Shown: positions 54,747 through 64,000, numbered from the stretch's first letter. The stretch: DNA of 64,000 nt from Winogradskyella schleiferi (GCF_013394655.1 NZ_CP053351.1:3316501-3380500); one strand, 5' to 3'. Numbers and translations are program-made. Notes: generated from the sequence alone by a model not told the origin.

Positions 54747-55745
54747 TTAATCATTCAACAACTTCCAAAGTTTATCCTTCAATTCTGTCAGTCCTTGTTG
54801 CGCCACAGATGAAATAAACATATAATCAGCTTTTAAATCTTTGTCTAAAATTGTGGATATTTCAGATTTTAACTCTTCATCCAACATATCGGATTTTGAA
54901 ACGACAACGAGTCGTTCTTTATCCAACATTTCAGGGTTGTAACGTCTTAGCTCGTCTTCTAAAATTTCGTATTGTTCAACAATATCCTTTGCATCTGCCG
55001 GAATCAAAAATAAGAGGATTGAATTCCGTTCTATATGCCTTAAAAAATAATAGCCTAAACCTTTGCCTTCGGCTGCACCTTCAATAATCCCGGGAATATC
55101 TGCCATAACGAACGATTGGAAATCGCGATATTCAACAATGCCTAAATTCGGTTTTAACGTGGTAAATTCGTAATCGGCAATTTTAGGTTTTGCAGACGTC
55201 AAAACAGATAATAACGTCGATTTTCCCGCATTAGGAAAACCAACCAATCCCACATCTGCCAAAACTTTAAGCTCTAAAGTAATATCTCTTTCTTCATGTG
55301 GAATACCTGGCTGTGCATAACGTGGCGTTTGATTTACTGAACTTTTAAAATGCCAGTTACCTCGTCCTCCCATACCACCTTCGACCACAATTTTTTCTTC
55401 GCCATCTTCTGTAATTTCAAAGAGGATATCATTGGTTTCAGAATCTCTAACTACAGTTCCTAAAGGGACATCAACATACATATCTTCACCGTCGGCTCCT
55501 GTACTTCTACCTGAACTACCATGTTCGCCATGGCCAGCTCTAACATGACGTTTAAACTTTAAGTGAATCAGTGTCCACAGGTTAGAATTTCCACGAAGAA
55601 TTACGTGGCCACCTCGTCCACCATCGCCTCCATCTGGTCCGCCTTTAGCAATATATTTTTCACGATGTAAATGCGAAGAGCCTTTACCTCCATTTCCGGA
55701 TGTCACGTGCATTTTTACGTAGTCTACAAAATTTCCTTCAGTCAT
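54747..55745 (-). CDS. obg: GTPase Obg
   Basis: 332 residues. The Gly-rich Obg fold ([40 protein letters not shown]) is at the N-terminus; the GTPase has G1 GFPNAGKST near 168, G2 TTLKPN, G3 DIPGI and G4 SKSD. The Obg C-terminal domain is absent, as in many Bacteroidota. It acts in ribosome assembly and stress. The TTCCC/GGGAA hairpin is 6 bases upstream of the start. Confidence 0.96.
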   Translation of the reverse strand: MTEGNFVDYVKMHVTSGNGGKGSSHLHREKYIAKGGPDGGDGGRGGHVILRGNSNLWTLIHLKFKRHVRAGHGEHGSSGRSTGADGEDMYVDVPLGTVVRDSETNDILFEITEDGEEKIVVEGGMGGRGNWHFKSSVNQTPRYAQPGIPHEERDITLELKVLADVGLVGFPNAGKSTLLSVLTSAKPKIADYEFTTLKPNLGIVEYRDFQSFVMADIPGIIEGAAEGKGLGYYFLRHIERNSILLFLIPADAKDIVEQYEILEDELRRYNPEMLDKERLVVVSKSDMLDEELKSEISTILDKDLKADYMFISSVAQQGLTELKDKLWKLLND

Positions 55746-55751
55746 GTTTAC

Positions 55752-55767
55752 TTCCCTAAAAAGGGAA
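55752..55767. repeat. TTCCC/GGGAA hairpin before obg
   Basis: TTCCC-TAAAAA-GGGAA; one of the dispersed hairpins located just before start codons. Confidence 0.65.
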
Positions 55768-55841
55768 TCCTTTTAATTAAAATCTAAGATTTATTCATTT
55801 GGATTATTGATTTGCCTCTCTGAACTCAGGCAGGTGAAGAA

Positions 55842-56951
55842 TTAAAGCTTATCGATAACCTTACTTAATCGTACCGTAATTTCCTCAATACTCCCAACAC
55901 CATCAACACCAAAGTATTTATCTTGTTTGTCGTAATAATCTTTCAGAATCGCTGTCTTATTGTAGTATTCCTTAATTCGATTTCTAATAATGCTTTCATC
56001 AGCATCATCTGCCCTTCCGCTGGTTTTTCCTCTTTCGAGTAAACGTTTTACAAGTACCTCATCATCAACTTCCAACGCTACCATGGCATTAATTTGGGAA
56101 TCTTTGCTATCCATTAATTCATCTAACGCTTTGGCTTGTGCATTGGTTCTTGGGAAACCGTCAAAAATAAACCCATTCGCGCCTGCATTTTTCTCAACCT
56201 CTTTATTCAACATGTCAATAGTGACTTGGTCTGGCACTAATTCTCCTTTGTCCATATAAGATTTCGCTAACATTCCTAAAGCAGTTTCGTTTTTAATGTT
56301 AAATCTAAAAACATCGCCTGTAGAAATATGGATTAAATCGTATTTCTCCTTTAAGAAATTAGCTTGCGTTCCTTTACCTGCACCTGGAGGGCCAAATAAC
56401 ACTAAGTTTGTCATGTGTTGTGTGGTTTTTAATTGATATACATTTGGCAAATCCCGTCCTAATCCGTCGTAATCCAAGCCGTAGCCTACGATGAACTTAT
56501 TTGGAATCTCCATGCCAACGTAATGAAGTTTAAAATCTTTATCATAAGCCTCAGGTTTATAAAACAAGGTTGCAATAAGCAATTGTTTTACATTTTCGTT
56601 TTCAAAAATACGATGTACTTCTTCTAATGTTTTTCCTGAATCTATGATGTCTTCTAAAATAACAACGGTTCTTCCCGTTAAATCTTGAGTCAAACCAATT
56701 AGTCGTTGTATATCATCGGTTGACTTTACACCTTCGTAGGAAGCCAATTTGATAAACGTAACTTCACACGATTTTGGGTATTTCTTTACAAAATCACTCA
56801 CTAACATAAATGAACCGTTCAAAATACCGACAAAAACAGGAACTTCGTCTCCTAAATCTGCTGCAATATCATCTGCCATTTTTTGGACAGCAGTATCTAT
56901 TTCTTTCTCTGAAATGAAGGGTTTGAAGTATAAATCGTGAAGCTTAATCAA
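55842..56951 (-). CDS. Fused hypoxanthine phosphoribosyltransferase-adenylate kinase
   Basis: 369 residues. Residues 1-178 are an HPRT (PRPP loop VVILEDIIDSGKT at 97-108). Residues 182-369 are adenylate kinase with P-loop GPPGAGKGT (187-195), the NMP-binding part and DGFPRTNAQAKAL near 263, and the short-lid form. The junction has an internal Met (residue 180), so a separate kinase product is possible. Fusion couples purine salvage with AMP phosphorylation. It is next to purK/purE. Confidence 0.95.
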   Translation of the reverse strand: MIKLHDLYFKPFISEKEIDTAVQKMADDIAADLGDEVPVFVGILNGSFMLVSDFVKKYPKSCEVTFIKLASYEGVKSTDDIQRLIGLTQDLTGRTVVILEDIIDSGKTLEEVHRIFENENVKQLLIATLFYKPEAYDKDFKLHYVGMEIPNKFIVGYGLDYDGLGRDLPNVYQLKTTQHMTNLVLFGPPGAGKGTQANFLKEKYDLIHISTGDVFRFNIKNETALGMLAKSYMDKGELVPDQVTIDMLNKEVEKNAGANGFIFDGFPRTNAQAKALDELMDSKDSQINAMVALEVDDEVLVKRLLERGKTSGRADDADESIIRNRIKEYYNKTAILKDYYDKQDKYFGVDGVGSIEEITVRLSKVIDKL

Positions 56952-57091
56952 AACGAAATTATTTTAGAATTGCGAAGATAATCAATTTGATTGACGATTG
57001 ACGATTTTTTGAATTACGAATTTGAGTGGTTCTCTCATTTTTACCTTATTTTTGTGGTTGAAACGCTGAAATTTTAATCTTAAAAATAAGA

Positions 57092-57109
57092 TTCCCTTTT
57101 CCAAGGGAA
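57092..57109. repeat. TTCCC/GGGAA hairpin before purK
   Basis: TTCCC-TTTTCCAA-GGGAA, 12 bases before the ATG of purK. Confidence 0.65.
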
Positions 57110-57121
57110 CAACTAAAGTTG

Positions 57122-58276
57122 ATGAACTATTTTTCTTCAAATTTTAAACTTGGTATTCTTGGTGGTGGCCAATTGGGCAAGATGATGCTTTATGATACAC
57201 GTAAATTCGATATTTACACTTGCGTTTTAGATCCCAATAAAGATGCACCATCACGATTGGCTTGCGATGAATTTACCGTTGGCGATTTAATGGATTATGA
57301 CACCGTTATCAACTTCGGAAAAGATGTTGATATCTTGACTTTTGAAATTGAAAACGTCAATGTCGATGCCTTGGAAGCGCTTGAAAAAAAAGGCGTAAAG
57401 GTATTTCCGACTTCTAAAACCTTACGAACGATTCAAAATAAAGCGACCCAAAAATTATTTTATCGCGATCATAATATTCCGACAGCGGAATTTTCAAGAT
57501 TTGCGTATTCTTCGGAAATAGATGAAGCTGTTGACCATGGTGGATTGAGTTATCCTTTTGTATGGAAAAGCGCACGGTTTGGTTATGATGGCACAGGTGT
57601 GAAAGTCGTAAGAAAAGCAGAAGATTTAGCCGATTTACCAAATGTGGAATGCATAACCGAAAAATTGATTCCGTTTAAAAATGAATTGGCGGTCATCGTT
57701 GCCCGAAATGAAAAAGGCGATATAAAAACGTATCCTGTTGTTGAGATGGAATTTCATCCTGAAGCCAACCAAGTTGAATATGTGATTTGTCCTGCTAGAA
57801 TCCCTAATGACATTGCCAAAAAAGCGAAATTTGTTGCTTTGAAAGTAGCAGATGCTTTTAAACATGTGGGTTTATTGGCTGTTGAAATGTTCCAGACTGA
57901 AACTGACGAGATTTTAGTAAATGAAGTAGCTCCAAGACCTCATAATTCTGGTCATTATAGTATTGAAGCCAGTTACACCTCACAATTTGAACAGCAATTA
58001 AGATGTATTCTGGGTTTACCATTAGGCAATACCGAGAGCAAAGTTGCTGGCGTAATGGTTAATCTTGTTGGTGCCGAAGGTCATTCAGGAAATGTGGTTT
58101 ATAAAAATATCGAACACATATTGGCTATGGAAGGTGTAACGCCGCATATCTATGGTAAAAAACAAACGAGACCATTTCGGAAAATGGGACATGTTACTAT
58201 TGTAAATAAAGATGTTGCTGTAGCTAGAGAAATTGCTGAAAAAGTGAAAGGTAGTATTGAGGTAATTAGTGAATAG
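57122..58276 (+). CDS. purK: 5-(carboxyamino)imidazole ribonucleotide synthase PurK
   Basis: 384 residues. ATP-grasp enzyme of purine synthesis: LGILGGGQLGKMM (residues 9-21), GGLSYPFVWKSARFGYDGTGVKVV in the ATP-binding region, EVAPRPHNSGHYSIEA near 275. The ATG at 57122 is used rather than the TTG at 57119. purE, its partner, is 640 bases downstream. Confidence 0.96.
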   Translation: MNYFSSNFKLGILGGGQLGKMMLYDTRKFDIYTCVLDPNKDAPSRLACDEFTVGDLMDYDTVINFGKDVDILTFEIENVNVDALEALEKKGVKVFPTSKTLRTIQNKATQKLFYRDHNIPTAEFSRFAYSSEIDEAVDHGGLSYPFVWKSARFGYDGTGVKVVRKAEDLADLPNVECITEKLIPFKNELAVIVARNEKGDIKTYPVVEMEFHPEANQVEYVICPARIPNDIAKKAKFVALKVADAFKHVGLLAVEMFQTETDEILVNEVAPRPHNSGHYSIEASYTSQFEQQLRCILGLPLGNTESKVAGVMVNLVGAEGHSGNVVYKNIEHILAMEGVTPHIYGKKQTRPFRKMGHVTIVNKDVAVAREIAEKVKGSIEVISE

Positions 58277-58466
58277 TTTTTGAATATTAAATGTTTAATT
58301 TGAACTTGTGCAAAAAACGCACAGGTTCAGATTTTCTAATGTAGTTATTCAACTACCGAGTAATTCTGGATAGTTCAAAACTATTATGCAGGTATTAAAG
58401 ATTATCGCTGAGTTAACTATTGAAAAAACATTGAATATATTTTGAATGAAATTCTTATATATTAAA

Positions 58467-58923
58467 ATGACAATCAAATAGAGGTTGAAGTGACCTATGT
58501 AAATGAATCGTTATGGCTTAATCTCAATCAAATTGGAGAGTTATTTGAACGTCACAAATCTGTAATATCCAGACACATAAAAAATATTTACAAGGACAAT
58601 GAACTTCCTGAAAAAGCAACTGTTGCAAAAAATGCAACAGTTCAATTAGAAAGAAGTAGAAAAGTATCGAGGAAAAAGCAGCTAATCTTCTCTATTTAGT
58701 AGTTAAAAATCATTCTTTTACAGATGGCAATAAATGTATTGCTGCTTGGTTATTTGTTTGTTACCTTAATGAAAACAATTATCTATATACTGTTAACGGA
58801 ATCAAAAAAATTGGCAATGATACATTAGTTGCCTTAACTTTGATGAATGCAGAAAGTAATCCGAAGGAAAAAGAACTGCTAATCAATGTGATTATAAATT
58901 TAATTAACACCGATAATGAGTAA
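58467..58923 (+). pseudogene. Decayed RhuM-Fic-type gene between purK and purE
   Basis: Two fragments are recognisable. The first (58490 on) reads VTYVNESLWLNLNQIGELFERHKSVISRHIKNIYKDNELPEKA, the start of RhuM-like proteins. The second (58687 on, another frame) reads VVKNHSFTDGNKCIAAWLFVCYLNENNYLY, close to the Fic motif HPFxDGNKR with two key residues changed (P to S and R to C). The middle is deleted and frames shift, and the N-terminal start is also lost. The end overlaps the purE start. Confidence 0.78.
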
Positions 58924-59395
58924 AGTAGCCATAATAATGGGAAGCAAAAGCGACATGCCAGTAATGCAAGACGCTATAGATATATTGCAAGGCTTTGATA
59001 TTGAAATCGAGGTTGATATCGTTTCCGCACACCGAACGCCCGAAAAATTATTCGATTTCAGTAAAAATGCGCACAAGAGAGGCATTAAAGTTATTATTGC
59101 TGGTGCTGGAGGCGCTGCACATTTACCAGGAATGGTAGCATCATTATCGCCATTGCCTATTATTGGAGTGCCTGTAAAAAGCAGTAACTCCATTGACGGT
59201 TGGGACTCTGTACTGTCTATTTTACAAATGCCTGGAGGCGTTCCAGTTGCTACCGTTGCCCTTAATGGTGCTAAAAATGCAGGGATTTTAGCCGCCCAAA
59301 TTTTAGGCAGTTCCGATAAATGTGTTTTGGATAAAATTATGGTTTATAAAGAAGGCTTAAAAGCAAAGGTTATAGATTCTGCAAAAGACCTATAA
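58916..59395 (+). CDS. purE: N5-carboxyaminoimidazole ribonucleotide mutase PurE
   Basis: 159 residues. KVAIIMGSKSDMPVMQDAIDIL near 3, SAHRTPEKLFDF near 38, GAGGAAHLPGMVASLSPLPIIGVPV near 63. Class I PurE that follows PurK in the pathway. The start overlaps the pseudogene stop. Confidence 0.96.
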   Translation: MSKVAIIMGSKSDMPVMQDAIDILQGFDIEIEVDIVSAHRTPEKLFDFSKNAHKRGIKVIIAGAGGAAHLPGMVASLSPLPIIGVPVKSSNSIDGWDSVLSILQMPGGVPVATVALNGAKNAGILAAQILGSSDKCVLDKIMVYKEGLKAKVIDSAKDL

Positions 59396-59423
59396 AGAAG
59401 CCTCAACTTTCGTTGAAGCTTCT
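59396..59423 (+). terminator. Hairpin after purE
   Basis: AGAAGC-TCAAC/GTTGA-GCTTCT stem immediately after the stop; poor T-run, so termination is less certain. Confidence 0.55.
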
Positions 59424-59558
59424 AGCTATTAATCAACTCTACTTTTACATTATTTAATGTGCAAAGTAATACTTCCAAGATACAAAATATCAAACATTTG
59501 ATTATCACAAAATAAGTTAAAATTCAGACAATCAACTATTTAAAAAAATTAACAACAA

Positions 59559-61589
59559 ATGACAATTCTCAATAAACCATTCAATACACCATATAATACC
59601 GCACCTTTTTCAAATATAAAAACTGAAGATTTTATGCCTGCGATTAAAGCGGCCATTGAAAAAGCAAAAGCCGAAATTGAGGCCATTACAACAAATAACG
59701 AACCACCAACTTTTGAAAATACCATTGAAGCCTTGGATTATTCTGGCGAAGAATTAGACCGTGTTTCGAGTATTTTCTTCAATTTGAATTCTGCCGAAAC
59801 CAACGATGAAATTCAGAAAATCGCCCAAGAAGTTTCACCAATACTTTCAGAATTCAGTAATGACATTACGTTGAATGAAGATTTATTTAGGCGTGTAAAA
59901 GCAGTTTATGATTCCAAATCAAATTTAGAGTTAACCACAGAACAAGAAACCCTTCTTGATAAAAAATATAAAGGCTTTTCTAGAAATGGTGCCAATCTTT
60001 CAGATGATAAAAAAGAAAAATTACGTGCTATTGACAAAGAATTAAGTCAATTAAAATTAAAATTTGGAGAACATGTTTTGGCCGAGACCAATAAATATGA
60101 AATGCACCTAACCGACGAAGCTGATGTGTCTGGTTTACCTGATGGTGCTAAAGAAGCCGCCAAACAACTAGCGGAAAGTAAAGATAAAGACGGTTGGTTG
60201 ATTACTTTAGATTACCCGAGCTATATTCCATTTATGACCTATGCCGATAATCGTGAATTACGCGAAGAACTATCAAAGGCAGCAGGAAGTAAAGGGTTTC
60301 ATAATGATGAATTGGACAATCAGGATATTGTGCTGAAAATTGCGAATTTGAGATTTGAACGTGCTCAGCTGTTAGGTTATAAAACGCATGCACATTTTGT
60401 TTTAGAAGAACGCATGGCAGAAACTCCAGAAAAAGTAAAGTCATTTTTAAACGAATTATTGGAAAAAGCAAAACCAGCCGCTGATGAAGAGTTTAAAAAA
60501 CTAGCAGATTTTGCCAAAGATTTAGATGGCATTGATGAATTACAAAAATGGGATTCCGGTTATTATTCAGAAAAGTTAAAACAAAAGTTATTCGATTTGG
60601 ATGATGAAAAATTGAAGCCTTATTTTAAACTGGAAAATGTCATTAATGGTGCCTTTACAATCGCCAATAAATTATTTGGGTTACAGTTTGAACAAATAGA
60701 TTCCATAGATAAATATCATGAAGACGTTCTCACCTATAAAGTCATTGATGCTGACGGAGAGTTGGTTTCCATCTTTTATGCCGATTTCTTCCCAAGGGCT
60801 GGAAAACGAAATGGTGCTTGGATGACCTCTTATAAACCTCAAATGATAAAGAATGGGAATAACGAAAGACCGCATGTGTCGATAGTTTGCAACTTTACAA
60901 AACCCACAAAAAGTAAACCTTCGTTATTAACATTTAATGAAGTGACAACGCTGTTTCACGAATTTGGTCATGCTCTTCATGGTATGTTGGCCAACACCAC
61001 GTATCCTAGTTTATCTGGTACAAGTGTGTATTGGGATTTTGTGGAATTACCAAGTCAGGTGTTAGAAAATTGGTGCTACGAAGAGGAGTCTTTAAAATTA
61101 TTTGCTACGCATTATGAAACAGGCGAAGTCATCCCAATGGAACTTATTGAAAAAATAAAAGCCTCATCGACATTTCACGAAGGTATGCAAACGCTTCGTC
61201 AGTTGAGTTTTGGTTTGTTGGATATGAGCTGGCATGGTATTGACCCTTCAAAAATCGAGGATGTAAAAGCGCATGAAGCCCAAGCTTTTGGAGATACCAA
61301 ATTGTTCCCTGAAGTGCCAGAGAATTGCATGAGCACATCGTTTGCACATATATTTCAAGGTGGTTATTCTTCGGGTTATTATAGTTATAAGTGGGCTGAA
61401 GTTTTGGATGCGGATGCCTTTGAATATTTTAAGGAGGAAGGCATTTTTAATAAAATGGTTGCGGATAAATTTAAGACTTTCGTTTTATCTCAAGGTGGCA
61501 CCGAAAACCCAATGACGCTGTATAAATATTTTAGAGGCCAAGAGCCAAAACCCGAAGCTTTATTGCGACGTGCTGGGTTATTGAAATAA
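59559..61589 (+). CDS. M3-family metallopeptidase (oligopeptidase A/Dcp type)
   Basis: 676 residues, no signal peptide. The zinc motif is FHEFGHALHG (about 466-475), with the downstream Glu in the ETGE region. FNTPYNTAPFSNIKTEDFMPAIKAAIEKAKAE and PTFENTIEALDYSGEELDRV are typical N-terminal helices. It degrades peptides in the cytosol, including those from signal peptides. Confidence 0.95.
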   Translation: MTILNKPFNTPYNTAPFSNIKTEDFMPAIKAAIEKAKAEIEAITTNNEPPTFENTIEALDYSGEELDRVSSIFFNLNSAETNDEIQKIAQEVSPILSEFSNDITLNEDLFRRVKAVYDSKSNLELTTEQETLLDKKYKGFSRNGANLSDDKKEKLRAIDKELSQLKLKFGEHVLAETNKYEMHLTDEADVSGLPDGAKEAAKQLAESKDKDGWLITLDYPSYIPFMTYADNRELREELSKAAGSKGFHNDELDNQDIVLKIANLRFERAQLLGYKTHAHFVLEERMAETPEKVKSFLNELLEKAKPAADEEFKKLADFAKDLDGIDELQKWDSGYYSEKLKQKLFDLDDEKLKPYFKLENVINGAFTIANKLFGLQFEQIDSIDKYHEDVLTYKVIDADGELVSIFYADFFPRAGKRNGAWMTSYKPQMIKNGNNERPHVSIVCNFTKPTKSKPSLLTFNEVTTLFHEFGHALHGMLANTTYPSLSGTSVYWDFVELPSQVLENWCYEEESLKLFATHYETGEVIPMELIEKIKASSTFHEGMQTLRQLSFGLLDMSWHGIDPSKIEDVKAHEAQAFGDTKLFPEVPENCMSTSFAHIFQGGYSSGYYSYKWAEVLDADAFEYFKEEGIFNKMVADKFKTFVLSQGGTENPMTLYKYFRGQEPKPEALLRRAGLLK

Positions 61590-61591
61590 AA

Positions 61592-62289
61592 TCAATACTT
61601 CAACATTTTAACAGTCCGTGTATGTAATCCATCATTGATTTTCACAAGATAAATACCACTATTTTGCAGTTGGAAATCGTGAGTTAAAGTTCCCGTAACA
61701 TTAAATGTTGTATTTGTAATCTGTTTTCCTAAAATATCATAAACTGCTACATGATAATTTCCTTGATTTATAAAGGTTATTGTTCTATTAGTTAATATAA
61801 TATTTTCGGTCTCGTTATAATTAGTAACAGAAAGTGTCGCTAAACCAAATCCATAATCGCTTCCTTTTAAGTCTGCAGATTGTCTAGACTGATCTTCTAC
61901 TGTAATTAAAAAATACCAATCGTGTACTTCTATTCCGCTTGGTATAGTAACCGTATTCAATGAAGGTTCTTCTAGATATGTTCTGGTTGCAGGATTAATT
62001 GTAGCCACATAATACCCTAGATCTGTGTCATAAGTTAATGGAATAAGTGTGCTGTTATCCGTAAAATAATCATGATAATCCCAAGTTAATGGATCGGCAT
62101 CGGTTTGTTAACCCGTATATAATAATAAGTTAGGATCACTCATTGGATCAAAAATCGAATAATCTCCAGAGGAACCATATGTTAAGGTCAATGTGCCAGA
62201 ATTAATGTCAGATGGATTTGGATTCATGTGATCTGAGCATGGCTAATACCAATTACAAGTTGGACAAGGCAGAGTAGTTTTGTTTTCAT
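61592..62289 (-). pseudogene. T9SS-secreted protein, broken by frameshift and nonsense
   Basis: On the - strand a signal peptide (MKTKLLCLVQLVIGISHAQ) starts at 62289 and is cut by TGA 22 codons on. One frame over it continues with MNPNPSDINSGTLTLTYGSS, DPLTWDYHDYF and others, with a second stop (TAA) before QTDADPL. The last 139 codons (to 61592) are open and end in a T9SS type A sorting domain (SVTNYNETENIILTNRTITF... GIYLVKINDGLHTRTVKML). So a small exported protein has decayed. Confidence 0.8.
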
Positions 62290-62331
62290 ATTATAAATTT
62301 AGTAAACTAAAATAAAAAAAATAATCGAAAA

Positions 62332-62377
62332 TAAACTTTCAATAATTATTGAAAGTTTAAAATTTATGATATATTTG
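62332..62377 (+). promoter_or_regulatory. Operator palindrome and promoter of the GbsR/MarR gene
   Basis: A perfect 28-bp palindrome (62332-62359) contains the half-sites ACTTTCA-N8-TGAAAGT. TTG at 62349 and TATATTTG (62370-62377) form the promoter. Transcription would start close to the ATG at 62382, so the message has almost no leader. Autoregulation is inferred. Confidence 0.7.
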
Positions 62378-62381
62378 TACT

Positions 62382-62885
62382 ATGGATTATCAAGAAGCAA
62401 AAGATAAGTTTATTAGTACTTGGGGAAGTTTGGGTTCACTTTGGGGAATAAACAAGGCCATGGCACAAATACAAGCTTTACTTTTCATATCCATCAAACC
62501 CTTGTCTATGGAAGATATCATGGAAGACCTTAAAATCTCTCGTGGTAATACCAGCATGAATTTGAGACAGCTCATGGATTGGGGAATTGTGACCAAAGTT
62601 TTAATTTCAGGTGAGCGTAAAGAGTTTTTTACCACGGAAAAAGATGTGCAAGAATTAGCTCGTATTATTGCCAAAGAACGCAGCAGAAGAGAAATAAAAC
62701 CTGTTATTAAAGTTTTGGAAGACGTTTCTTCCATTAATGACGATGGCACAGAAAAATCTAAGGAACTCATTAAACAGACCAAAGCATTACATAGCTTAAC
62801 ACAAGATTTAGATGTATTAATGAATAAAATGGTGAATCAAAAACAAAACTGGTTGACTAAGTCTGTTTTAAAACTGATGAAGTAG
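62382..62885 (+). CDS. GbsR/MarR-family transcriptional regulator
   Basis: 167 residues. A winged helix spans about 20-95 (MAQIQALLFISIKPLSMEDIMEDLKISRGNTSMNLRQLMDWGIVTKVLISGERKEFF), as in GbsR-type MarR proteins. C-terminal helices mediate dimerisation. Its palindromic site is repeated before the next gene. Confidence 0.9.
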   Translation: MDYQEAKDKFISTWGSLGSLWGINKAMAQIQALLFISIKPLSMEDIMEDLKISRGNTSMNLRQLMDWGIVTKVLISGERKEFFTTEKDVQELARIIAKERSRREIKPVIKVLEDVSSINDDGTEKSKELIKQTKALHSLTQDLDVLMNKMVNQKQNWLTKSVLKLMK

Positions 62886-62906
62886 CCCATATATTTTTTA
62901 AAGCAT

Positions 62907-62928
62907 ACTTTCAATTTTTTCTGAAAGT
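62907..62928 (+). promoter_or_regulatory. Second operator-like site, before the DCC gene
   Basis: ACTTTCA-N8-TGAAAGT with the same half-sites and the same spacer length as the site at 62335, and followed like it by TTTAAAAT. Confidence 0.65.
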
Positions 62929-62946
62929 TTAAAATATAAGATAATT

Positions 62947-63768
62947 ATGAAAACATTACAAAACCAAACCCTACTCTACGACAAAGATTGTCCATTGTGC
63001 AATGTTTACACAAGTGGATTTATAAAAACCAAAATGCTAGACAGCAACGGTCGTAAAGCCTATTGTAATTTAACTGCTGAAGAACAAAATTTTATAGACC
63101 TGCAAAGAGCAACAAATGAAATTGCACTTTTTGACACCAAAAACAAAACTGTTATTTATGGCATTGATAGCTTACTTAAAGTCATCGGAAACTCAATGCC
63201 TTGGGTAGAAAAAATCGGTAATTTAAAACCTGTAAAATTCGGACTTAAAAAATTATACTCCTTTATTTCTTACAACCGAAAAGTCATAATTCCGAGCAAG
63301 GAAGACAGAAGTCAAACGCTTCAATGTGTTCCGGATTTTAATTATAAATACAGAACTTTTTATATGCTGTTTGCAACGTTAATCTCAAGTCTCGTTCTAT
63401 TCAACTTCAGCAAAATGATTGGTTTTATACCAGAATCTAGTTTTGTGAGAGAATGTGCGATCGTCTTAGGACAAATTGGATTTCAAGCTTTATTTATTTC
63501 AAAACTAAAATTTGAAAAACAAATTAACTATTTCGGAAATCTCATGACGGTTTCGTTAATGGGAAGTCTGATTTTAATTCCTGTTTTCATAATAAATTTA
63601 TTCTTTGTATTACCAGAAATAGCATTATTCGCATGGTTCGGTCTAACCGTCATATATATGTTATACGAACACATTAGACGTGTTGGAATTTTGGAATTAC
63701 CTAACTATTTATCGGCAACTTGGGTTCTATATCGCGTTTTTATATTAATTATTATTCTTTATATATAA
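62947..63768 (+). CDS. DCC-family thiol-disulfide oxidoreductase-like membrane protein
   Basis: 273 residues. LLYDKDCPLCNVYTSGF (9-25) is the DxxCPxC signature of the DCC family; several membrane helices follow (about 135-155, 165-190, 200-220, 225-250). This is the long form with membrane segments. The electron partner is unknown. It is 61 bases after the GbsR gene. Confidence 0.86.
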   Translation: MKTLQNQTLLYDKDCPLCNVYTSGFIKTKMLDSNGRKAYCNLTAEEQNFIDLQRATNEIALFDTKNKTVIYGIDSLLKVIGNSMPWVEKIGNLKPVKFGLKKLYSFISYNRKVIIPSKEDRSQTLQCVPDFNYKYRTFYMLFATLISSLVLFNFSKMIGFIPESSFVRECAIVLGQIGFQALFISKLKFEKQINYFGNLMTVSLMGSLILIPVFIINLFFVLPEIALFAWFGLTVIYMLYEHIRRVGILELPNYLSATWVLYRVFILIIILYI

Positions 63769-63772
63769 TATC

Positions 63773-64000
63773 ATGAAAACCATAATCATAGCTGGTGGAA
63801 CTGGGTTTTTAGGTCAGGTTTTAAAATCTTATTTTTCTGAAAAGGGATACAACATTAAAATTTTAACCCGAAAACCCTCAAAACCAAATCATATCTATTG
63901 GAACGCAAAAGAATTAGACCATTGGACTACATCTTTGGAAGGTGCGGATGTTTTAATCAACCTCACAGGAAAATCTGTAGATTGTAGATATACAGAAGCC
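63773..64000 (+). CDS. NAD-dependent epimerase, TIGR01777-like (cut at the window edge)
   Basis: 76 codons are present. IIIAGGTGFLGQVLKSYFSEKG is the Rossmann nucleotide-binding motif, followed by ILTRKP and ADVLINLTGKSVDCRYTEA, characteristic of TIGR01777 proteins. It begins 4 bases after the previous stop, so it is in the same operon. The rest lies outside the window. Confidence 0.85.
   Translation, partial: MKTIIIAGGTGFLGQVLKSYFSEKGYNIKILTRKPSKPNHIYWNAKELDHWTTSLEGADVLINLTGKSVDCRYTEA

Overview
The window is AT-rich DNA from a member of the Flavobacteriaceae (Bacteroidota). It carries the gliding/type IX secretion genes gldK-L-M-N, an XrtF exosortase pair, a fused HPRT-adenylate kinase gene, a T9SS C-terminal sorting domain, and promoters of the Bacteroidota type (TTTG/TTG, then TAnnTTTG).

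Region 1 (1-13,935) is an accessory array and the most unusual part. Fourteen segments, thirteen of them carrying one to three genes, all on the + strand, are separated by about 130-bp imperfect palindromes (15 complete, disrupted or half copies, here called R0-R14). Each segment opens with GTT plus about six variable bases and closes with the reverse complement of its own opening bases plus AAC. The inner arms of the palindromes covary between copies. Mismatches in the arms are A.C on the + strand, so they become T.G wobbles on the - strand. Spacers on the two sides of the apex are unequal (about 19 against 38 nt). These are the hallmarks of integron gene cassettes with attC sites folded on the bottom strand, but no integron integrase is visible here. 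Cassettes encode lipoproteins, small secreted or membrane proteins, an aldo/keto reductase, a Crp/Fnr-MBL-SnoaL trio, an EF-Tu domain III-like protein and a DUF1311-like protein. One cassette (7426-7766) has no gene. An IS3-family element and an IS110-family element have inserted into the sites.

Region 2 (13,936-16,923) looks like the end of an integrated island. A RHH-type protein, an unknown protein and a tyrosine integrase killed by one stop codon lie on the - strand against the 3' end of an initiator tRNA-Met gene.

Region 3 (17,000-37,600) is chromosomal and mostly on the - strand: a plant-type LRR protein, a TolC/RND/MFP efflux operon, an ABC-F ATPase, a FAD oxidoreductase ending in a heptanucleotide tandem repeat, gldKLMN, a degenerate ureohydrolase and topA.

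Region 4 (37,800-46,300) is mainly on the + strand: miaB, a sigma-54 activator, an LptE-like lipoprotein, a TPR protein, secG, groES and groEL (with REP-like hairpins between them) and a 28-residue Lys/Ala-rich peptide on the - strand.

Region 5 (46,500-64,000) holds a metal-handling operon (two HMA proteins, a TonB receptor, a HYC_CC_PP protein), a candidate small RNA, xrtF, an fRMsr-like GAF protein, an SDR, a K+ channel, obg, the hpt-adk fusion, purK and purE separated by a decayed RhuM-Fic gene, an M3 peptidase, a decayed T9SS-secreted protein, and a GbsR/MarR regulator whose probable operator is repeated before the next gene.
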